From: CAVRQM01 sp963756975
GTDB lineage: Bacteria > Pseudomonadota > Alphaproteobacteria > Acetobacterales > Acetobacteraceae
DNA: 64,000 nucleotides
Direction of reading: 5' to 3'
NCBI GenBank assembly: GCA_963756975.1
Contig: CAVWPS010000001.1
Location: 806,001 to 870,000 of the forward strand
Shown here: positions 10,262 to 20,070 of the stretch, in pieces
Position numbering within the stretch: the stretch's first letter is position 1
How the letters are laid out: each line of letters begins with the position of its first letter
The notes under the pieces: model-generated
Databases searched by the model: none
Seen by the model: only the letters and a program-made list of their open reading frames with translations
Told to the model about the DNA's origin: nothing
Program-made: the position numbers and the translations under genes

Positions 10262-11357
10262 ACGCCGCGCCGAGCTTTTCGACCAGGTCGCCAGCCGCCG
10301 TCGACCACGCGGCGTGCGGGTCGGGCGGCGGCGGCGGGTCCGACGCGTCGGCGAGCAACGCCGCGATCGCGCCCGCGACCCCGTCCGCCGTCGGCGGGCA
10401 CAGGCGCGCCAGCCGCTCGTGACCGATCTGCTCGCGCAGGCCGCCGACATCGGTCGCGATCACCCAACGGCCGGCGGCGAGACCGGCGGCGGCGACCCCG
10501 CTCTGGCTCGCCTCGCGATGCGACAGCACGACCGCGTCGGCCCAGGCGAGCAGGCTGGCCACCTCCGTCTCCGGCACCCAGCGGTTCTCGACGACGACAC
10601 CGGGGCGGGCGCGCAACGCGGCCAGGACCGGCGTTTCCGGTCCAGTGCCCACGACGCGGAGCGAAAGATCGTCCCGTGGGCCGAGCTTCGCCAAAGCCCC
10701 GTCGAGCAGGTCCAGTCCCTTGTAGGGCAGCAAGCGCCCGAAACTCAGCAGCCGTAATGGCCGGCCGGCACGCGGGCCGGGCGGCGGCGGATGGTCGCCG
10801 AACGCGAGCGGCGGATGGGTGCTGCGGATGATCGGCGGCCGGCCCGGAACGCCCGCGAGCCGTTGCGCGCGCAGCCGGTCGGCGACGTGATCCGTCAGGC
10901 AGATCACGGCGTCGGCGCGGGACAGCATCCGACGCTGAAGCAGCATCTTGAATGGCGGCCGGTCGCCGGGATGCGGGTCGGCGTCATGCACCACGACGGC
11001 CCACGGCACGCCCGAGTTCGCCGGGCCGGCGCGTCGCAGGGCGGCGGTCATCAGCGGGTCGAGATACGCCGGCATCGCGCACACGGCACCGTCTAGCGCC
11101 AGCCCCCGCAAACGATCCGCCAGCGGCGTCACCTCGGCGAACGCCAGCGGCAGCCGCGCCAGCAACGACAGCGCGCCGTCGTAGGTCCGGTACGGCAGCA
11201 CCAGCGGGCCCGCGTCGCCGGTGCCCAAGATTTCCGCCTGGGCCGACAGCGACAGCACCGCCTCGGTATCCGGTTCGGCCCGGAACGCCGCCGCCAGTTC
11301 GGCCGCGTAGCGGGGCCCGGCACCGCGACGGCCCCAGTGCCAGACCAGCAGCCTCAT
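10251..11357 (-). CDS. Glycosyltransferase family 4 protein
   Basis: GT-B-fold retaining glycosyltransferase acting in the cytoplasm on an unknown acceptor. The C-terminal half shows LRLLSFGRLLPYKGLDLL, the donor-site strand and loop of GT4, followed by RVVGTGPE and the E-x7-E-type region around SHREASQSGVAAAGLAAGR. The N-terminal half begins MRLLVWHWGRRGAGPRYAAE, the usual glycine-rich opening. It is the second gene of a two-gene minus-strand unit with 11354-12589, joined by an ATGA overlap. Sugar donor and product cannot be read from sequence. Confidence 0.85.
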   Translation of the reverse strand: MRLLVWHWGRRGAGPRYAAELAAAFRAEPDTEAVLSLSAQAEILGTGDAGPLVLPYRTYDGALSLLARLPLAFAEVTPLADRLRGLALDGAVCAMPAYLDPLMTAALRRAGPANSGVPWAVVVHDADPHPGDRPPFKMLLQRRMLSRADAVICLTDHVADRLRAQRLAGVPGRPPIIRSTHPPLAFGDHPPPPGPRAGRPLRLLSFGRLLPYKGLDLLDGALAKLGPRDDLSLRVVGTGPETPVLAALRARPGVVVENRWVPETEVASLLAWADAVVLSHREASQSGVAAAGLAAGRWVIATDVGGLREQIGHERLARLCPPTADGVAGAIAALLADASDPPPPPDPHAAWSTAAGDLVEKLGAAFRR

Positions 11358-12589
11358 GGCGCGCGCATGGCCGCCATCGCCAGCCGCAGCGGCTCCGCAC
11401 CCAGCACCGAAGTCGCCTTCGCCTTCGCCCGCGCGCCGAATTCTTCGCGCAGTTCCGCCGAGTCAGCGAACCGCGTCAGCCACAAAGCCGCTTCCAGCGG
11501 ATCGGGATCGGCCCAAACGGCACCCGGTGCCTCGAACACGCCGCGCGGGTCCTTGGCCGGGATCAGCCGGGGCGCGATCAGGCCGGCGCAGGTCTCGTCC
11601 ATGTAGTCCATGTTGCCGGACCAGCCGGTCACGACGACCGCGCGGCCGAGCAGCATCGCCTCCGCCGGCACTAGTCCGAACCCTTCGGAGCGATGCAGCG
11701 AAATGACGATGTCGGCACACGCGGTCAGCGCGTGGGTGTCGCCTTCGGACAGCGTGCGCGTCTCGATCCGCACGTTCCCGAGGTCCGCGACCGCGTCGGA
11801 AATGGTCCGCATGTCGGCCGGAAAATGGTCCGGGTTGCCGATTTTCAGCACCAGCACCCGGTCGGCCCGGTCGCCGAACGCGGCGCGGTGGGCGGCGATG
11901 CTGGCGAGCGGGTTCTTGCGCACGAACGACGAGGCGAGGTTGAACGAGCACAGCGTCACCACCGCGTCGGCCGGCAGCCCGAACGCGGCGCGGTCCAGTG
12001 CCGACGGGACAGGCGGCGTCACCGCGACCGGGATCGGCACCACGCGAACCGGGATGTTGGCCGGCGCGAAGCCGCGCAACGCGTCGGCGGTGAACTGCGA
12101 CGGCGCCCAGATCTCGTGCACGAACTCCAATCCCGCGCGCCAGGTTTCCGGCACCAGCGGCAACTCCCACGCCCAGACGCCGACGATCCGGCGGCGCCGC
12201 ACCAGCCCGCGCGGCAACCGCAGCAGCGCGAACGAGACCATCGGCGCATTGACGTGCAGCAGCAGCGGGGCGCGCGACGGCACGCCGGCCATCGCCGAAT
12301 TGGGCACCGCCGGGCCGCCCATGATCGGCACGTCGAGCGACCACGCGGATTCTCCCAGCGACTGCAGCGCCGCGAGGTCGAGCCGCGCGTGCATGCCCAG
12401 ACCGGAACCGAGGCCGATTTCCCCCGCGACGACAACGCCAGCCCCGGCCGGCGGGCCCGGATGACGGACGCGCGGCGCCATCGCCTTCGCGACTGCGGCG
12501 AAGGCGCGCCGGCGCGGGCCACGGGGCAGCAGCCGCCAAATCCGGCGGAGGACGCTGACGCGCGACGGCTGGGTTTCCTGGTCTGACAC
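11354..12589 (-). CDS. Glycosyltransferase family 4 protein
   Basis: Second GT4-type enzyme, about 411 aa. It contains GEIGLGSGLGMHARLDL (acceptor-side glycine loop), VGVWAWELPLVPETWR, FNLASSFVRKNPLASIAAH (donor-site region) and HRSEGFGLVPAEAMLLGR, a clear E-x7-E motif, followed by VVVTGWSGNMDYM. The start is the GTG at 12589 (VSDQETQPSRVSVLRR); the frame stays open further upstream but that part lies antisense to argE and is not coding. ATGA overlap with the next GT4 gene implies coupled expression and a joint role in assembling a surface glycan (inference). Confidence 0.85.
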   Translation of the reverse strand: MSDQETQPSRVSVLRRIWRLLPRGPRRRAFAAVAKAMAPRVRHPGPPAGAGVVVAGEIGLGSGLGMHARLDLAALQSLGESAWSLDVPIMGGPAVPNSAMAGVPSRAPLLLHVNAPMVSFALLRLPRGLVRRRRIVGVWAWELPLVPETWRAGLEFVHEIWAPSQFTADALRGFAPANIPVRVVPIPVAVTPPVPSALDRAAFGLPADAVVTLCSFNLASSFVRKNPLASIAAHRAAFGDRADRVLVLKIGNPDHFPADMRTISDAVADLGNVRIETRTLSEGDTHALTACADIVISLHRSEGFGLVPAEAMLLGRAVVVTGWSGNMDYMDETCAGLIAPRLIPAKDPRGVFEAPGAVWADPDPLEAALWLTRFADSAELREEFGARAKAKATSVLGAEPLRLAMAAMRAP

Positions 12590-12652
12590 GGATGCGGCGG
12601 ACCCTGCCGTGCGGGGGCTGTTCGCGCAACGGGCCGGGTATAGAGTGCTGGC

Positions 12653-13843
12653 ATGCCGACCCCCGCCCCTGCCCCCGGTCGGGTCGTTCGACCGAGCTCC
12701 GCCGAGCTGCTCGACCGGCTCGTCGCGTTCGACACGACCAGCCGCAACAGCAACCTCGGGCTGATCGGGTGGGTGCGCGCCTACCTCGACGAATTCGGCG
12801 TGCCGTATCGCGAGAGCCGTGCGGCCGACGGCACGCGCGCCAACCTGCATGCCCGCATCGGCCCGGCCGTCGCCGGTGGCCTCGCGCTGTCCGGTCATGT
12901 CGACACCGTCCCGGTCGACGGCCAGCGCTGGACGTCCGACCCGTTTCGCGTGCGCGTCGATGGCGGGCGGCTGTACGGGCGCGGCACGGCCGACATGAAG
13001 GGGTTCGTCGCCTGCATGCTGTCCGCAGTGCCGGATCTGATGGCGATGAACCTCGCGCGCCCGGTCCACCTGTTCGTCACGTTCGACGAAGAGGTCTCGA
13101 TGGAGGGGGCCAGAAAATTGATCGCGACGCTGGACGAGCCCGGCTGGCCGCGTCCGGCCGGGGTGGTCGTCGGCGAACCGACATCGATGCAGCCGGTGAT
13201 CGGCCACAAGGGACGTCTCGCCGCCGCCGTGCGGGTGCGCGGACGGGCGGGCCACTCGGCGGAGCCGGCGCGAGGGGTCAACGCGATCCACGCCGCCGCG
13301 CGCGCGATCGCGTGGCTCGCCGACGCGACCGAGGCGCGTGCCGCGAACGGCCGGTTCGCGCCGGAATACGAGACGCCCTACTCGACCAGCCAGGTCGGCA
13401 CCGTCGCCGGCGGCTCCATCCTGAACATCATCCCGGAGGCGGCCGAGTTCGGGGTCGAGTGGCGGACCATTCCGGGCGACGACGCGCCTGCCTTCTACGA
13501 GGTGTTTCAGGCGCATTGCCGCGCCGCGATCGAGCCGGCGATGAAAGCGGTCGACCCCCGCACCGGCTTCGAATTCGACGTGCGCGACTGGGTGCCCGGC
13601 CTCGCCTTGCCGCCCGACCACGCGCTGGCCACCCAGGTCCGGCGCGCGGCCAACAGCAACGGCGACGGTCATGTGTCGTACGCGACCGAGGGCGGGCTGT
13701 ACGAGGGTGCCGGTTTGCCGACCATCGTCTGCGGGCCCGGTTCCATCTTGCAGGCCCATGCGGCCGACGAGTTCATCGAACAGGCGGAGCTCGACCGCTG
13801 CGACGCGTTCATCCGGCGGCTCGCGCGGGATTTGGTCGGATGA
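12653..13843 (+). CDS. argE: Acetylornithine deacetylase
   Basis: M20-family zinc hydrolase converting N-acetylornithine to ornithine in arginine synthesis. Metal and catalytic motifs are in place: LSGHVDTVPVDG (HxD), GRGTADMKGFVA (metal Asp) and FDEEVSMEGARK (general base Glu and metal Glu). The dimerisation domain contains HSAEP, and the C-terminal GPGSILQAHAADEFIE supplies the last metal His. Length of 396 aa fits ArgE rather than the shorter DapE. ATGA overlap with the next gene couples the two. Another M20 amidohydrolase activity cannot be excluded, but ArgE is the closest fit. Confidence 0.88.
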   Translation: MPTPAPAPGRVVRPSSAELLDRLVAFDTTSRNSNLGLIGWVRAYLDEFGVPYRESRAADGTRANLHARIGPAVAGGLALSGHVDTVPVDGQRWTSDPFRVRVDGGRLYGRGTADMKGFVACMLSAVPDLMAMNLARPVHLFVTFDEEVSMEGARKLIATLDEPGWPRPAGVVVGEPTSMQPVIGHKGRLAAAVRVRGRAGHSAEPARGVNAIHAAARAIAWLADATEARAANGRFAPEYETPYSTSQVGTVAGGSILNIIPEAAEFGVEWRTIPGDDAPAFYEVFQAHCRAAIEPAMKAVDPRTGFEFDVRDWVPGLALPPDHALATQVRRAANSNGDGHVSYATEGGLYEGAGLPTIVCGPGSILQAHAADEFIEQAELDRCDAFIRRLARDLVG

Positions 13844-14829
13844 GCATGTTCGGCTCGCCGCCCACCGCCACACCCGAAGCGCTGCCGCCGTTCCCGGTGG
13901 AAATCGCCGTCCCCGATCTGCGGCCGTGGCTGGCGGGCGACACCGGTGTCGCCGGCTTCACCTCCCGCGTCGGGCCGGAGCCGGGACCGCATGTGGGCTT
14001 GGTGGCCCTGACCCACGGCAACGAGATCGCGGGGGCCATCGTGCTGGCCGAGTTGCTGGCGTCCGGGCTGGTGCCGCGCATCGGGCGGCTGACCATGGGA
14101 TTCGCGAACCTCGACGCGGTCGCGCGGTTCGATCCGGGCCAGCCGACGGCCTCGCGCTTCGTCGACGAGGATCTGAACCGGCTGTGGGATTCGAGCGTGC
14201 TGGACAGCCCCCGCCGCACGTCCGAGCTGGAGCGGGCGCGGGCACTCAGGCCGCTGGTGACCCGGTTCGACGTGCTGCTCGATCTGCATTCGATGCTCTG
14301 GGCGTCGGAGCCGTTGCTGCTGAGCGGGCCATCGGAAAAGGGGCGCCGGCTCGCGCAAGCGATCGGCACGCCGGCGCTGGTGGTGGCCGACACCGGCCAT
14401 GTGAGCGGCCGGCGGCTGATCGACGACCCGCATTTTTCCGACCCCGACACGGTGGCCGCCGCCGTGCTGCTGGAAGCGGGGCAGCACTGGGCGGCGGCGA
14501 CGGTGGACACCACGCGGGCCACGGTCGGGGCGTTGTTGCGGGCGATGGGGATGGTCGCCGGCGACGCGGCCTGTCTGCCCCCGCCGACCCGCCCGGCCCA
14601 GCGCGGACGCTACGCGCGGGTGACGCAGGCGGTCACGGCGGGGACGAGCGCCTTCAGCTTCGTCCGTCCGTTCCAGGGCGGCGAGGTCGTGCCGTGGGCC
14701 GACACGCTGATCGCGGTCGACGGCGAGCGGGAGATCCGCACGCCGCACGACGACTGCCTGCTGGTGATGCCGAGCCTGCGGCCGTCGCGCGGCCATACGG
14801 CCGTCAGGCTAGCGCGGTTCGAGGATTAG
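13840..14829 (+). CDS. Succinylglutamate desuccinylase/aspartoacylase-family protein
   Basis: Zinc carboxypeptidase-like (M14) deacylase, 329 aa. The motif THGNEIAG supplies the zinc His and Glu, NLDAVARF follows, and DLLFDLHS-type residues (seen as [10 protein letters not shown]) give the second zinc His region; the DLNR segment (VDEDLNRLW) binds substrate carboxylate. The start ATG at 13840 overlaps the argE stop by 4 bases. Proximity to argE suggests an acyl-amino-acid substrate, but the exact one is not deducible. The last 4 bases overlap the convergent thrS. Confidence 0.8.
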   Translation: MSMFGSPPTATPEALPPFPVEIAVPDLRPWLAGDTGVAGFTSRVGPEPGPHVGLVALTHGNEIAGAIVLAELLASGLVPRIGRLTMGFANLDAVARFDPGQPTASRFVDEDLNRLWDSSVLDSPRRTSELERARALRPLVTRFDVLLDLHSMLWASEPLLLSGPSEKGRRLAQAIGTPALVVADTGHVSGRRLIDDPHFSDPDTVAAAVLLEAGQHWAAATVDTTRATVGALLRAMGMVAGDAACLPPPTRPAQRGRYARVTQAVTAGTSAFSFVRPFQGGEVVPWADTLIAVDGEREIRTPHDDCLLVMPSLRPSRGHTAVRLARFED

Positions 14830-16752
14830 CCTCGCAGATCGGGCGGCGTCGCCTCGGCCGCGATGCGCGCCACCGCCTCGTCGAGGGGCAGCACCTCCTG
14901 CGCCTGCCCGCCGAGCCGGCGCAGCGCCACCGTCCGCGCCTCCGCCTCCTGCCGGCCGACGACCAGCATCAGCGGCACGTGCGCGACGCTATGGGCGCGC
15001 ACCTTCGCGTTGATCTTCTCGTGCCCGGTATCGACCTCGACCCACAAACCCCGCGCCCGCAGCGCCGCCGCGACCTCGTGCGCGTACGGATCGGCGTCGG
15101 ACACGATCGTCGCGACCACCGCCTGCACCGGGGCGAGCCATAGCGGGAAGCGGCCCGCGTATTGCTCGATCAGGATGCCGAGGAAGCGTTCGAAGCTGCC
15201 CAGGATCGCACGGTGCAGCATGACCGGGCGTTTGCGCGTCCCGTCCTCCGCGACATACTCGGCGTCGAGCCGCTGCGGCAGCACGTAATCGACCTGCATC
15301 GTGCCGCACTGCCAATCGCGGCCGATCGCGTCCCGCAACACGAACTCGAGCTTGGGGCCATAGAACGCGCCCTCGCCCGGGTTCAGCTCGTATTCGACGC
15401 CGGCCAGCGCGCAGGCGTCGCGCAACCCGGCCTCCGCCCGGTCCCAATCCTCGTCACGTCCGGCACGCTCGTCCGGCCGGTCGGCGAATTTCACCCGGAA
15501 CAATTCGAAGCCGAAATCGCGATACACCGACGCCAGCAGATCGACGAAGCGCGCGATCTCGGGCGCCACGTCCGCCTCGTCGCAGAACACGTGCGCGTCG
15601 TCCTGCGTGAACGCGCGCACCCGCATGATGCCGTGCAGCGCGCCAGACGGTTCGTAGCGCGTGCACGCGCCGAACTCCGCCATCCGCAACGGCAGCTCGC
15701 GGTAGCTGCGCAGGCCGTGCTTGAAAATCTGCACGTGGCACGGGCAGTTCATCGGCTTCAGCGCGAGCGTCTTGTCCTCGTCGTCGACGCGGGCGAGGAA
15801 CATGTGCTCGCGGTACTTCTCCCAATGCCCCGACGCCTCCCACAGCGCGCGGTCGACCAGTTGCGGCGTGCGCACCTCCTGGTAGCCGGCGCCGTTCTGG
15901 CGGCGGCGCATGTAATCCTCCGCCGCGCGATACAGCCGCCAGCCTTTCGGGTGCCAGAACACCGAGCCGACCGCCTCCTCCTGCAGATGGAACAGGTCCA
16001 TCTCGCGGCCGATCTTGCGATGGTCGCGGCGCTCGGCTTCCTCGAGCTGCATGAGGTAGGCGGCGAGTTCCTTGTCGTCGCGCCAGGCCGTGCCGTAGAT
16101 GCGGCTCAGCATCGGGTTCCTGTGAATCGCCGCGCCAATACGCGCCGGCGACCTTCTGCAGCTTGAACGCGGTGCCGACATCGCCGGTGTCGCGCATGTG
16201 CGGGCCGCGGCAGAGGTCGATCCAGTCGCCCTGACGATACAGCGTGATGACCTGATCGGCGCCGAGGTCGCGGATCAGCTCGGCCTTGTAACGCTCGCCG
16301 CGCTGCTCGAAGAACGCGATCGCCTCGTCGCGGTCCCACACTTCGCGGCTGAACGTCTCACGCCGCGCCACGATCTCGCGCATCTTCGCCTCGATCGCCG
16401 GCAGGTCTTCGAGGGTGAACGGGGCGTTGCGGGCGAAGTCGTAATAGAAGCCGTGCTCGATCGCCGGGCCGATGGTGACCTGCGTGCCGGGGAACAGCTC
16501 CTGCACCGCCTGCGCGAGCACATGCGCGGCGTCGTGGCGGATCAGGCCGAGCGCCTCCGGATCACGCCGCGTGATGAATTTGAGCGGCCCGTCCTCGTCC
16601 ATCGTGCGGGAGAGGTCGAGCAGCTCGCCGCGAAACTCCATCGCGAGGGCGGCTTTGGCGAGGCCCGGGCCGATCGCGGCGGCGACCGTCGTGCCCGTGA
16701 CGGGTCCGTCGAAGGCGCGGACGGTTCCGTCGGGCAACGTGATCGCGGGCAT
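14826..16752 (-). CDS. thrS: Threonyl-tRNA synthetase (one apparent frameshift)
   Basis: Charges tRNA-Thr. Domains in order: TGS (residues 1-65), editing SAD domain with [17 protein letters not shown], class II catalytic core with [13 protein letters not shown], the zinc Cys in [28 protein letters not shown], and a C-terminal anticodon-binding domain with [12 protein letters not shown]. The frame breaks near 16121; dropping one base reads [19 protein letters not shown], exactly the family pattern, and gives 641 aa, the normal length. As thrS is essential, an assembly error is far more likely than a pseudogene. It precedes the GT9 gene's downstream side by 30 bp. Confidence 0.93.
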
Positions 16753-16782
16753 GTCTGTCGGTCCTGGATGTGGGGGGCCGTT

Positions 16783-17694
16783 TCACCCGATCGGCGGCAG
16801 GTGCGCAAGGACGCGGGCCAGCGACAGGTCGGCGAGGTCGGCCTCCCGCACGATCGCGGGCCAGCCGCCGCCCGGCGTGCGCGGTGCGGTCAGCGCGGGA
16901 TCGCTCTCGGCGGAGAACAGGACCAGCGACGGGGCACCCATCGCGGCGGCGAGGTGCATCGGGCCGGTGTCGTTGCCGACCGCGAGCGACGCGCGGGCGG
17001 AAAGGCTGGCGATGGCCGGAATGTCCGTACGGCCGGTCAGGTCTTTTGCCGCCGGACACGCCGCGACAATGGTCGTCGCCGCTTCGGCTTCCGCAGCCGT
17101 GCCGATCACGACCGGGGTCAGGCCGCGTGCCGCGAGGGCGACGGCCAGTTCGGCAAACCGTGCGGCGGGCCAGCGTTTCGCGGGACGGTGCGGGGCGGCG
17201 CCGGGGATCAGCAGGGCGTACGGGGCCGGCACGTTCGGCGCGGGCGCGGCTGCGAGCCAGGCGAGGTCGACGGGGGCCGGGGGCACGCCGGCCATGGCGA
17301 GCTGTTCCGCCTGTCGTTCCAGGGTGTGCATGGCGTCGCGGGCCGGGTTCGCGTGCGGGTGGCTGATCCGCCGGCCGATGCCGGACCACTCCGTGGCGCC
17401 CGCGAGGAGGCGGTAGCGGCTGGAGCGGGTGGAGGTTTGCAGGTCGTAGACGCGGTCGTGGCCCCGGAGGGTTTTGGCGAGGCGCGCGAGTTTTCGCGGT
17501 TCGAACCAGCGTGGGCGCGGGTCGACCGCGATGGTGTCGAACCAGGGGGCGGCTTTGGCGAGTGGGGCGAAGGGGGCTGTGGTGAGCAGGGTTATTTCCG
17601 CATTCGGGTGGTGGGCGCGGATGGCCGCGAATGGGGCGAAGGAGAGGATCATGTCGCCGAGCGCGCCGTGGCGGATGACGAGGATGCTGCTCAC
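16783..17694 (-). CDS. Glycosyltransferase family 9 (heptosyltransferase-like)
   Basis: ADP-heptose:LPS heptosyltransferase-type GT-B enzyme, 303 aa. The start SSILVIRHGALGDMILSFAP is the classic GT9 opening (the GDxxLS-type motif), PYALLIPGAAPHRPAKRWP is the donor-binding region, and LAVGNDTGPMHLAAAMGAP is the conserved C-terminal NDTGPMHLAAA motif. The GTG start at 17694 overlaps the stop of the DUF559 gene and lies at the edge of a repeat copy. Likely extends an LPS core or related glycan; whether the sugar is heptose is uncertain. Confidence 0.9.
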   Translation of the reverse strand: MSSILVIRHGALGDMILSFAPFAAIRAHHPNAEITLLTTAPFAPLAKAAPWFDTIAVDPRPRWFEPRKLARLAKTLRGHDRVYDLQTSTRSSRYRLLAGATEWSGIGRRISHPHANPARDAMHTLERQAEQLAMAGVPPAPVDLAWLAAAPAPNVPAPYALLIPGAAPHRPAKRWPAARFAELAVALAARGLTPVVIGTAAEAEAATTIVAACPAAKDLTGRTDIPAIASLSARASLAVGNDTGPMHLAAAMGAPSLVLFSAESDPALTAPRTPGGGWPAIVREADLADLSLARVLAHLPPIG

Positions 17695-18051
17695 CCCTCA
17701 CCCCGGCCCTCTCCCAAGGGAGAGGGAGAAGCGAGCGTGAGTATTTGCGTTAGAACGCCGTTCAGGTTGCCCATGACGTCGTTGTTCCAGAACCGCGCCA
17801 CCCGCAAACCCTGACTCCGCAGCCAAGCATCGCGGACGGCATCTGCGGCGGCATCGGCATGCGTCGCGCCGTCGACCTCGATCGACCAGCTTGGCCTCGT
17901 GACAGTAGAAATCCACGATGTAGCGGCCCATCGGAACCTGCCGCTGAAACTTACGGCCGCCGAGCCGGCGGTGCCGCAACGCCTCCCACAACTCATGTTC
18001 GGCCGGCGTCGAAACCCGGCGCATCAGCCGTGCACGGACCAGCAGACTCAC
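17691..18051 (-). CDS. DUF559 (Vsr/restriction-like) endonuclease-domain protein, one apparent frameshift
   Basis: Small PD-(D/E)xK-type nuclease of the DUF559 family, 119 aa once repaired. Visible motifs: TPAEHELWEALRHRRLGGRK, FQRQVPMGRYIVDFYCHEAK with the catalytic D, then VIEVDGATHA with the ExD-type pair. The frame breaks near 17883; dropping one base gives KLVIEVDGATHA, the family consensus. The gene is fitted between two inverted repeat copies: GTG 18051 sits at the inner edge of one, and the last codons (SPSPLGEGRGEG) are encoded by the other. It separates two glycosyltransferase genes. Physiological role unknown. Confidence 0.8.
17694..17733 (+). repeat. Dispersed hairpin repeat, copy 1 (left of DUF559)
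   Basis: A copy of a dispersed element: CCCCTCACCCCGGC head, a CCCTCTCCC/GGGAGAGGG hairpin, and an AGAAGCG tail. Here the tail faces the DUF559 gene and the copy encodes that protein's C-terminus. Confidence 0.85.
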
Positions 18052-19241
18052 GCTTCTCCCTCTCCCTCTTTGGGAGAGGGCCGGGGTGAGGGTCTGAGTT
18101 CCCGATAAACCGCAATCGTAGCGTCCTGCATCGCCCTGGTCGTATACGCCCCGCAAACCGCCTCCCGGGCCGCCGCCCCGAACGCAGCCCGCTCCTCCGC
18201 CGGCAGCCCGAGCACCCAGTCCAGCGCCAGGGCCAGCTGCGCCGGGTCGCCCGGGTTGACCAGCCAGCCGGTCACGTCGTGCTCCACCGTTTCGGCGGCA
18301 CCGCCATGGCCTGTCGCGATCACCGGGCGGGCCATCGCCTGCGCCTCGATCACGACGCGGCCGAACCCCTCCGGCTCCAGCGAGGCGTTCACGACGACGC
18401 TCGCCATCGCCATCGCCGCCGGCATGTCGTCGCAGTGCCCGACCAGCCGCACCCGCGCGCCGAGGCCGAGCCGGTCGGCCAGCTCGGCCAGCTCGTCCGC
18501 GTAATGGTCTCGGCCCTGCGCGTCGCCGACAAGGACGGCGACCGCATCCGTGCGCCGCATGCGGGATAGCGCGTCGATCAGCACCGCCTGGCCTTTCCAG
18601 CGCGTCAGCCGTGCCGGCAGCAAGATGATCTCCGCCCCGTCCGGCAGCCGCCACGCCGCCGTCAGCCTGCGGATCCGGTCGCCGCCGACACGCGCGGGGT
18701 CGAACACGGCCGGGTCGACGCCGCGCGGGATGATGCGGATGCGCGACGGGGGCGTGCCGTGGCGGGCCATGATGAGCGCCGCGATGTGCCGGCTGATCGC
18801 GATCACCCGGTCGCCGCGCGCCATGACGCCGTTGTACGCGCGCTTGCCCGGCACGCCCTCGGAATAGGTGCCGTGCCAGGTCGTCACGAACGCTGTCCTG
18901 GTCCGCCGCGCCGCGAGCCACGCGGACCACGCGGGCGCACGCGACCTTGCGTGCACGACCGTGACACCGTTCGCCCGGATCGCTGCCGCAAGCCGGGCCG
19001 CGTTCGCCCACATGCCCCAGGGCCGCTTGGTCTTGAGCGGCATCGTCAGATGCCGCCCGCCGGCCCGCTCGATCGCCGGCGTCAGCCTGCCGCCGGCGCT
19101 CGCCACCAGCGCCACCCCGCCCTCGCGCACGATCGCCGAGACCATCTCGATCGTGCCGCGCTCGACCCCGCCCGCGTCGAGCGCCGGCAGGACCTGCAGC
19201 ACGACCAAGTCGGTCGACGGAGTCGGGGTGCCCGAAATCAT
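18048..19241 (-). CDS. Glycosyltransferase family 4 protein with repeat-encoded C-terminus
   Basis: GT4 enzyme of 397 aa. N-terminal half: VLQVLPALDAGGVERGTIEM, the usual acceptor-side loop, and VVHARSRAPAW. C-terminal half: RIRIIPRGVDPAVFDPA, ILLPARLTRWKGQAVLIDAL (donor site) and LEPEGFGRVVIEAQAMARPV (E-x7-E motif). ATG 19241 is chosen as the conserved N-terminus starts there; the open frame upstream is antisense to the hydrolase gene. The final residues are encoded by a dispersed repeat copy, so the native stop was probably replaced when the repeat arrived. Likely works with the GT9 enzyme on the LPS core (inference). Confidence 0.88.
   Translation of the reverse strand: MISGTPTPSTDLVVLQVLPALDAGGVERGTIEMVSAIVREGGVALVASAGGRLTPAIERAGGRHLTMPLKTKRPWGMWANAARLAAAIRANGVTVVHARSRAPAWSAWLAARRTRTAFVTTWHGTYSEGVPGKRAYNGVMARGDRVIAISRHIAALIMARHGTPPSRIRIIPRGVDPAVFDPARVGGDRIRRLTAAWRLPDGAEIILLPARLTRWKGQAVLIDALSRMRRTDAVAVLVGDAQGRDHYADELAELADRLGLGARVRLVGHCDDMPAAMAMASVVVNASLEPEGFGRVVIEAQAMARPVIATGHGGAAETVEHDVTGWLVNPGDPAQLALALDWVLGLPAEERAAFGAAAREAVCGAYTTRAMQDATIAVYRELRPSPRPSPKEGEGEA
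18051..18092 (-). repeat. Dispersed hairpin repeat, copy 2 (right of DUF559)
   Basis: Inverted relative to copy 1, so both AGAAGCG tails face inward around the nuclease gene. Its outer part encodes the last residues (RPSPRPSPKEGEGEA) of the neighbouring GT4 protein. Confidence 0.85.
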
Positions 19242-19263
19242 CCGGCCGCTATAGCATCCATCT

Positions 19264-20070
19264 ATGGAGCGGCACGGCACCCTGGATCGCGACGGCATTT
19301 CGCTGGCATGGGCGTTGCTGCCCGGGGCCGAACTGACCACCGGACCGACGGTGGTCATGCTGCCCGGCTTCGGCAGCGACATGACCGGCGGCAAGGCGTT
19401 GGCGCTGCGGGACTGGTGCGCGGCCCACGGGCAGGCGCTGCTGCGGCTCGATTACAGCGGGCACGGCGCCTCGGGCGGCGTGTTCGCCGACGGCACGATC
19501 GGACGCTGGGCCGACGATGCGGCGGCGGTGATCGAAGCCTGCGCGCCCGGACCGGTGCTGCTCGTCGGCTCGTCCATGGGCGGCTGGATCGCGCTGCTGC
19601 TGGCGCTGCGGCTCGGCCCGCGCGTCACCGGGCTGCTGGGGGTCGCGGCAGCCCCCGATTTCACCGAGCGCCTGATGTGGGATTCGATGGCCCCGCCGGA
19701 GCGCGCCGCCCTGCTGCGCGACGGCTATCTGGACGTGCCCAGCGCCTACGGACCGCCGCAACGGATCACTCGCGCCCTGATCGAGGACGGGCGCACGCAC
19801 CTCCTGCTCGACGCCCCGATCGCGCTAAAAATCCCGGTGCGGCTGCTGCATGGGCAGGCGGACCCGGACGTGCCGTGGCGGACGGCGCTGACCCTCGCGG
19901 ACCGGATCACGGGCGGCGATGTGCGCGTGACCCTTATCAAGGACGGCGACCACCGGCTGTCGCGAACAGCCGACCTAGCCGTCCTGATCGGCCTCGTCGC
20001 CGGCCTGCTCGGCGGCGAGGATGGCGGCCAGCCCCTCGCGGAAACTGGGGTAGCGCCACTGATAGGCTAA
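19264..20070 (+). CDS. Alpha/beta hydrolase
   Basis: Serine hydrolase of 268 aa with the alpha/beta fold. GPTVVMLPGFGSDMTGGKA forms the oxyanion region, GSSMGG places the nucleophile at S104, GQADPDVPW supplies the acid, and DGDHRLS the histidine. It most resembles ABHD10-like acyl-thioesterase/esterase proteins common in alphaproteobacteria; the substrate is unknown. It starts 22 bp from the divergent GT4 gene, so the two share a promoter region, and its end overlaps the convergent SDR gene by 96 bases. Confidence 0.85.
   Translation: MERHGTLDRDGISLAWALLPGAELTTGPTVVMLPGFGSDMTGGKALALRDWCAAHGQALLRLDYSGHGASGGVFADGTIGRWADDAAAVIEACAPGPVLLVGSSMGGWIALLLALRLGPRVTGLLGVAAAPDFTERLMWDSMAPPERAALLRDGYLDVPSAYGPPQRITRALIEDGRTHLLLDAPIALKIPVRLLHGQADPDVPWRTALTLADRITGGDVRVTLIKDGDHRLSRTADLAVLIGLVAGLLGGEDGGQPLAETGVAPLIG

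Noticed and set aside
12590..13873. Long open frame antisense to argE, extending the GT4 gene upstream
   Set aside because: A GC-rich shadow; argE on the other strand has all M20 motifs, and the GT4 protein has a clear GTG start at 12589.
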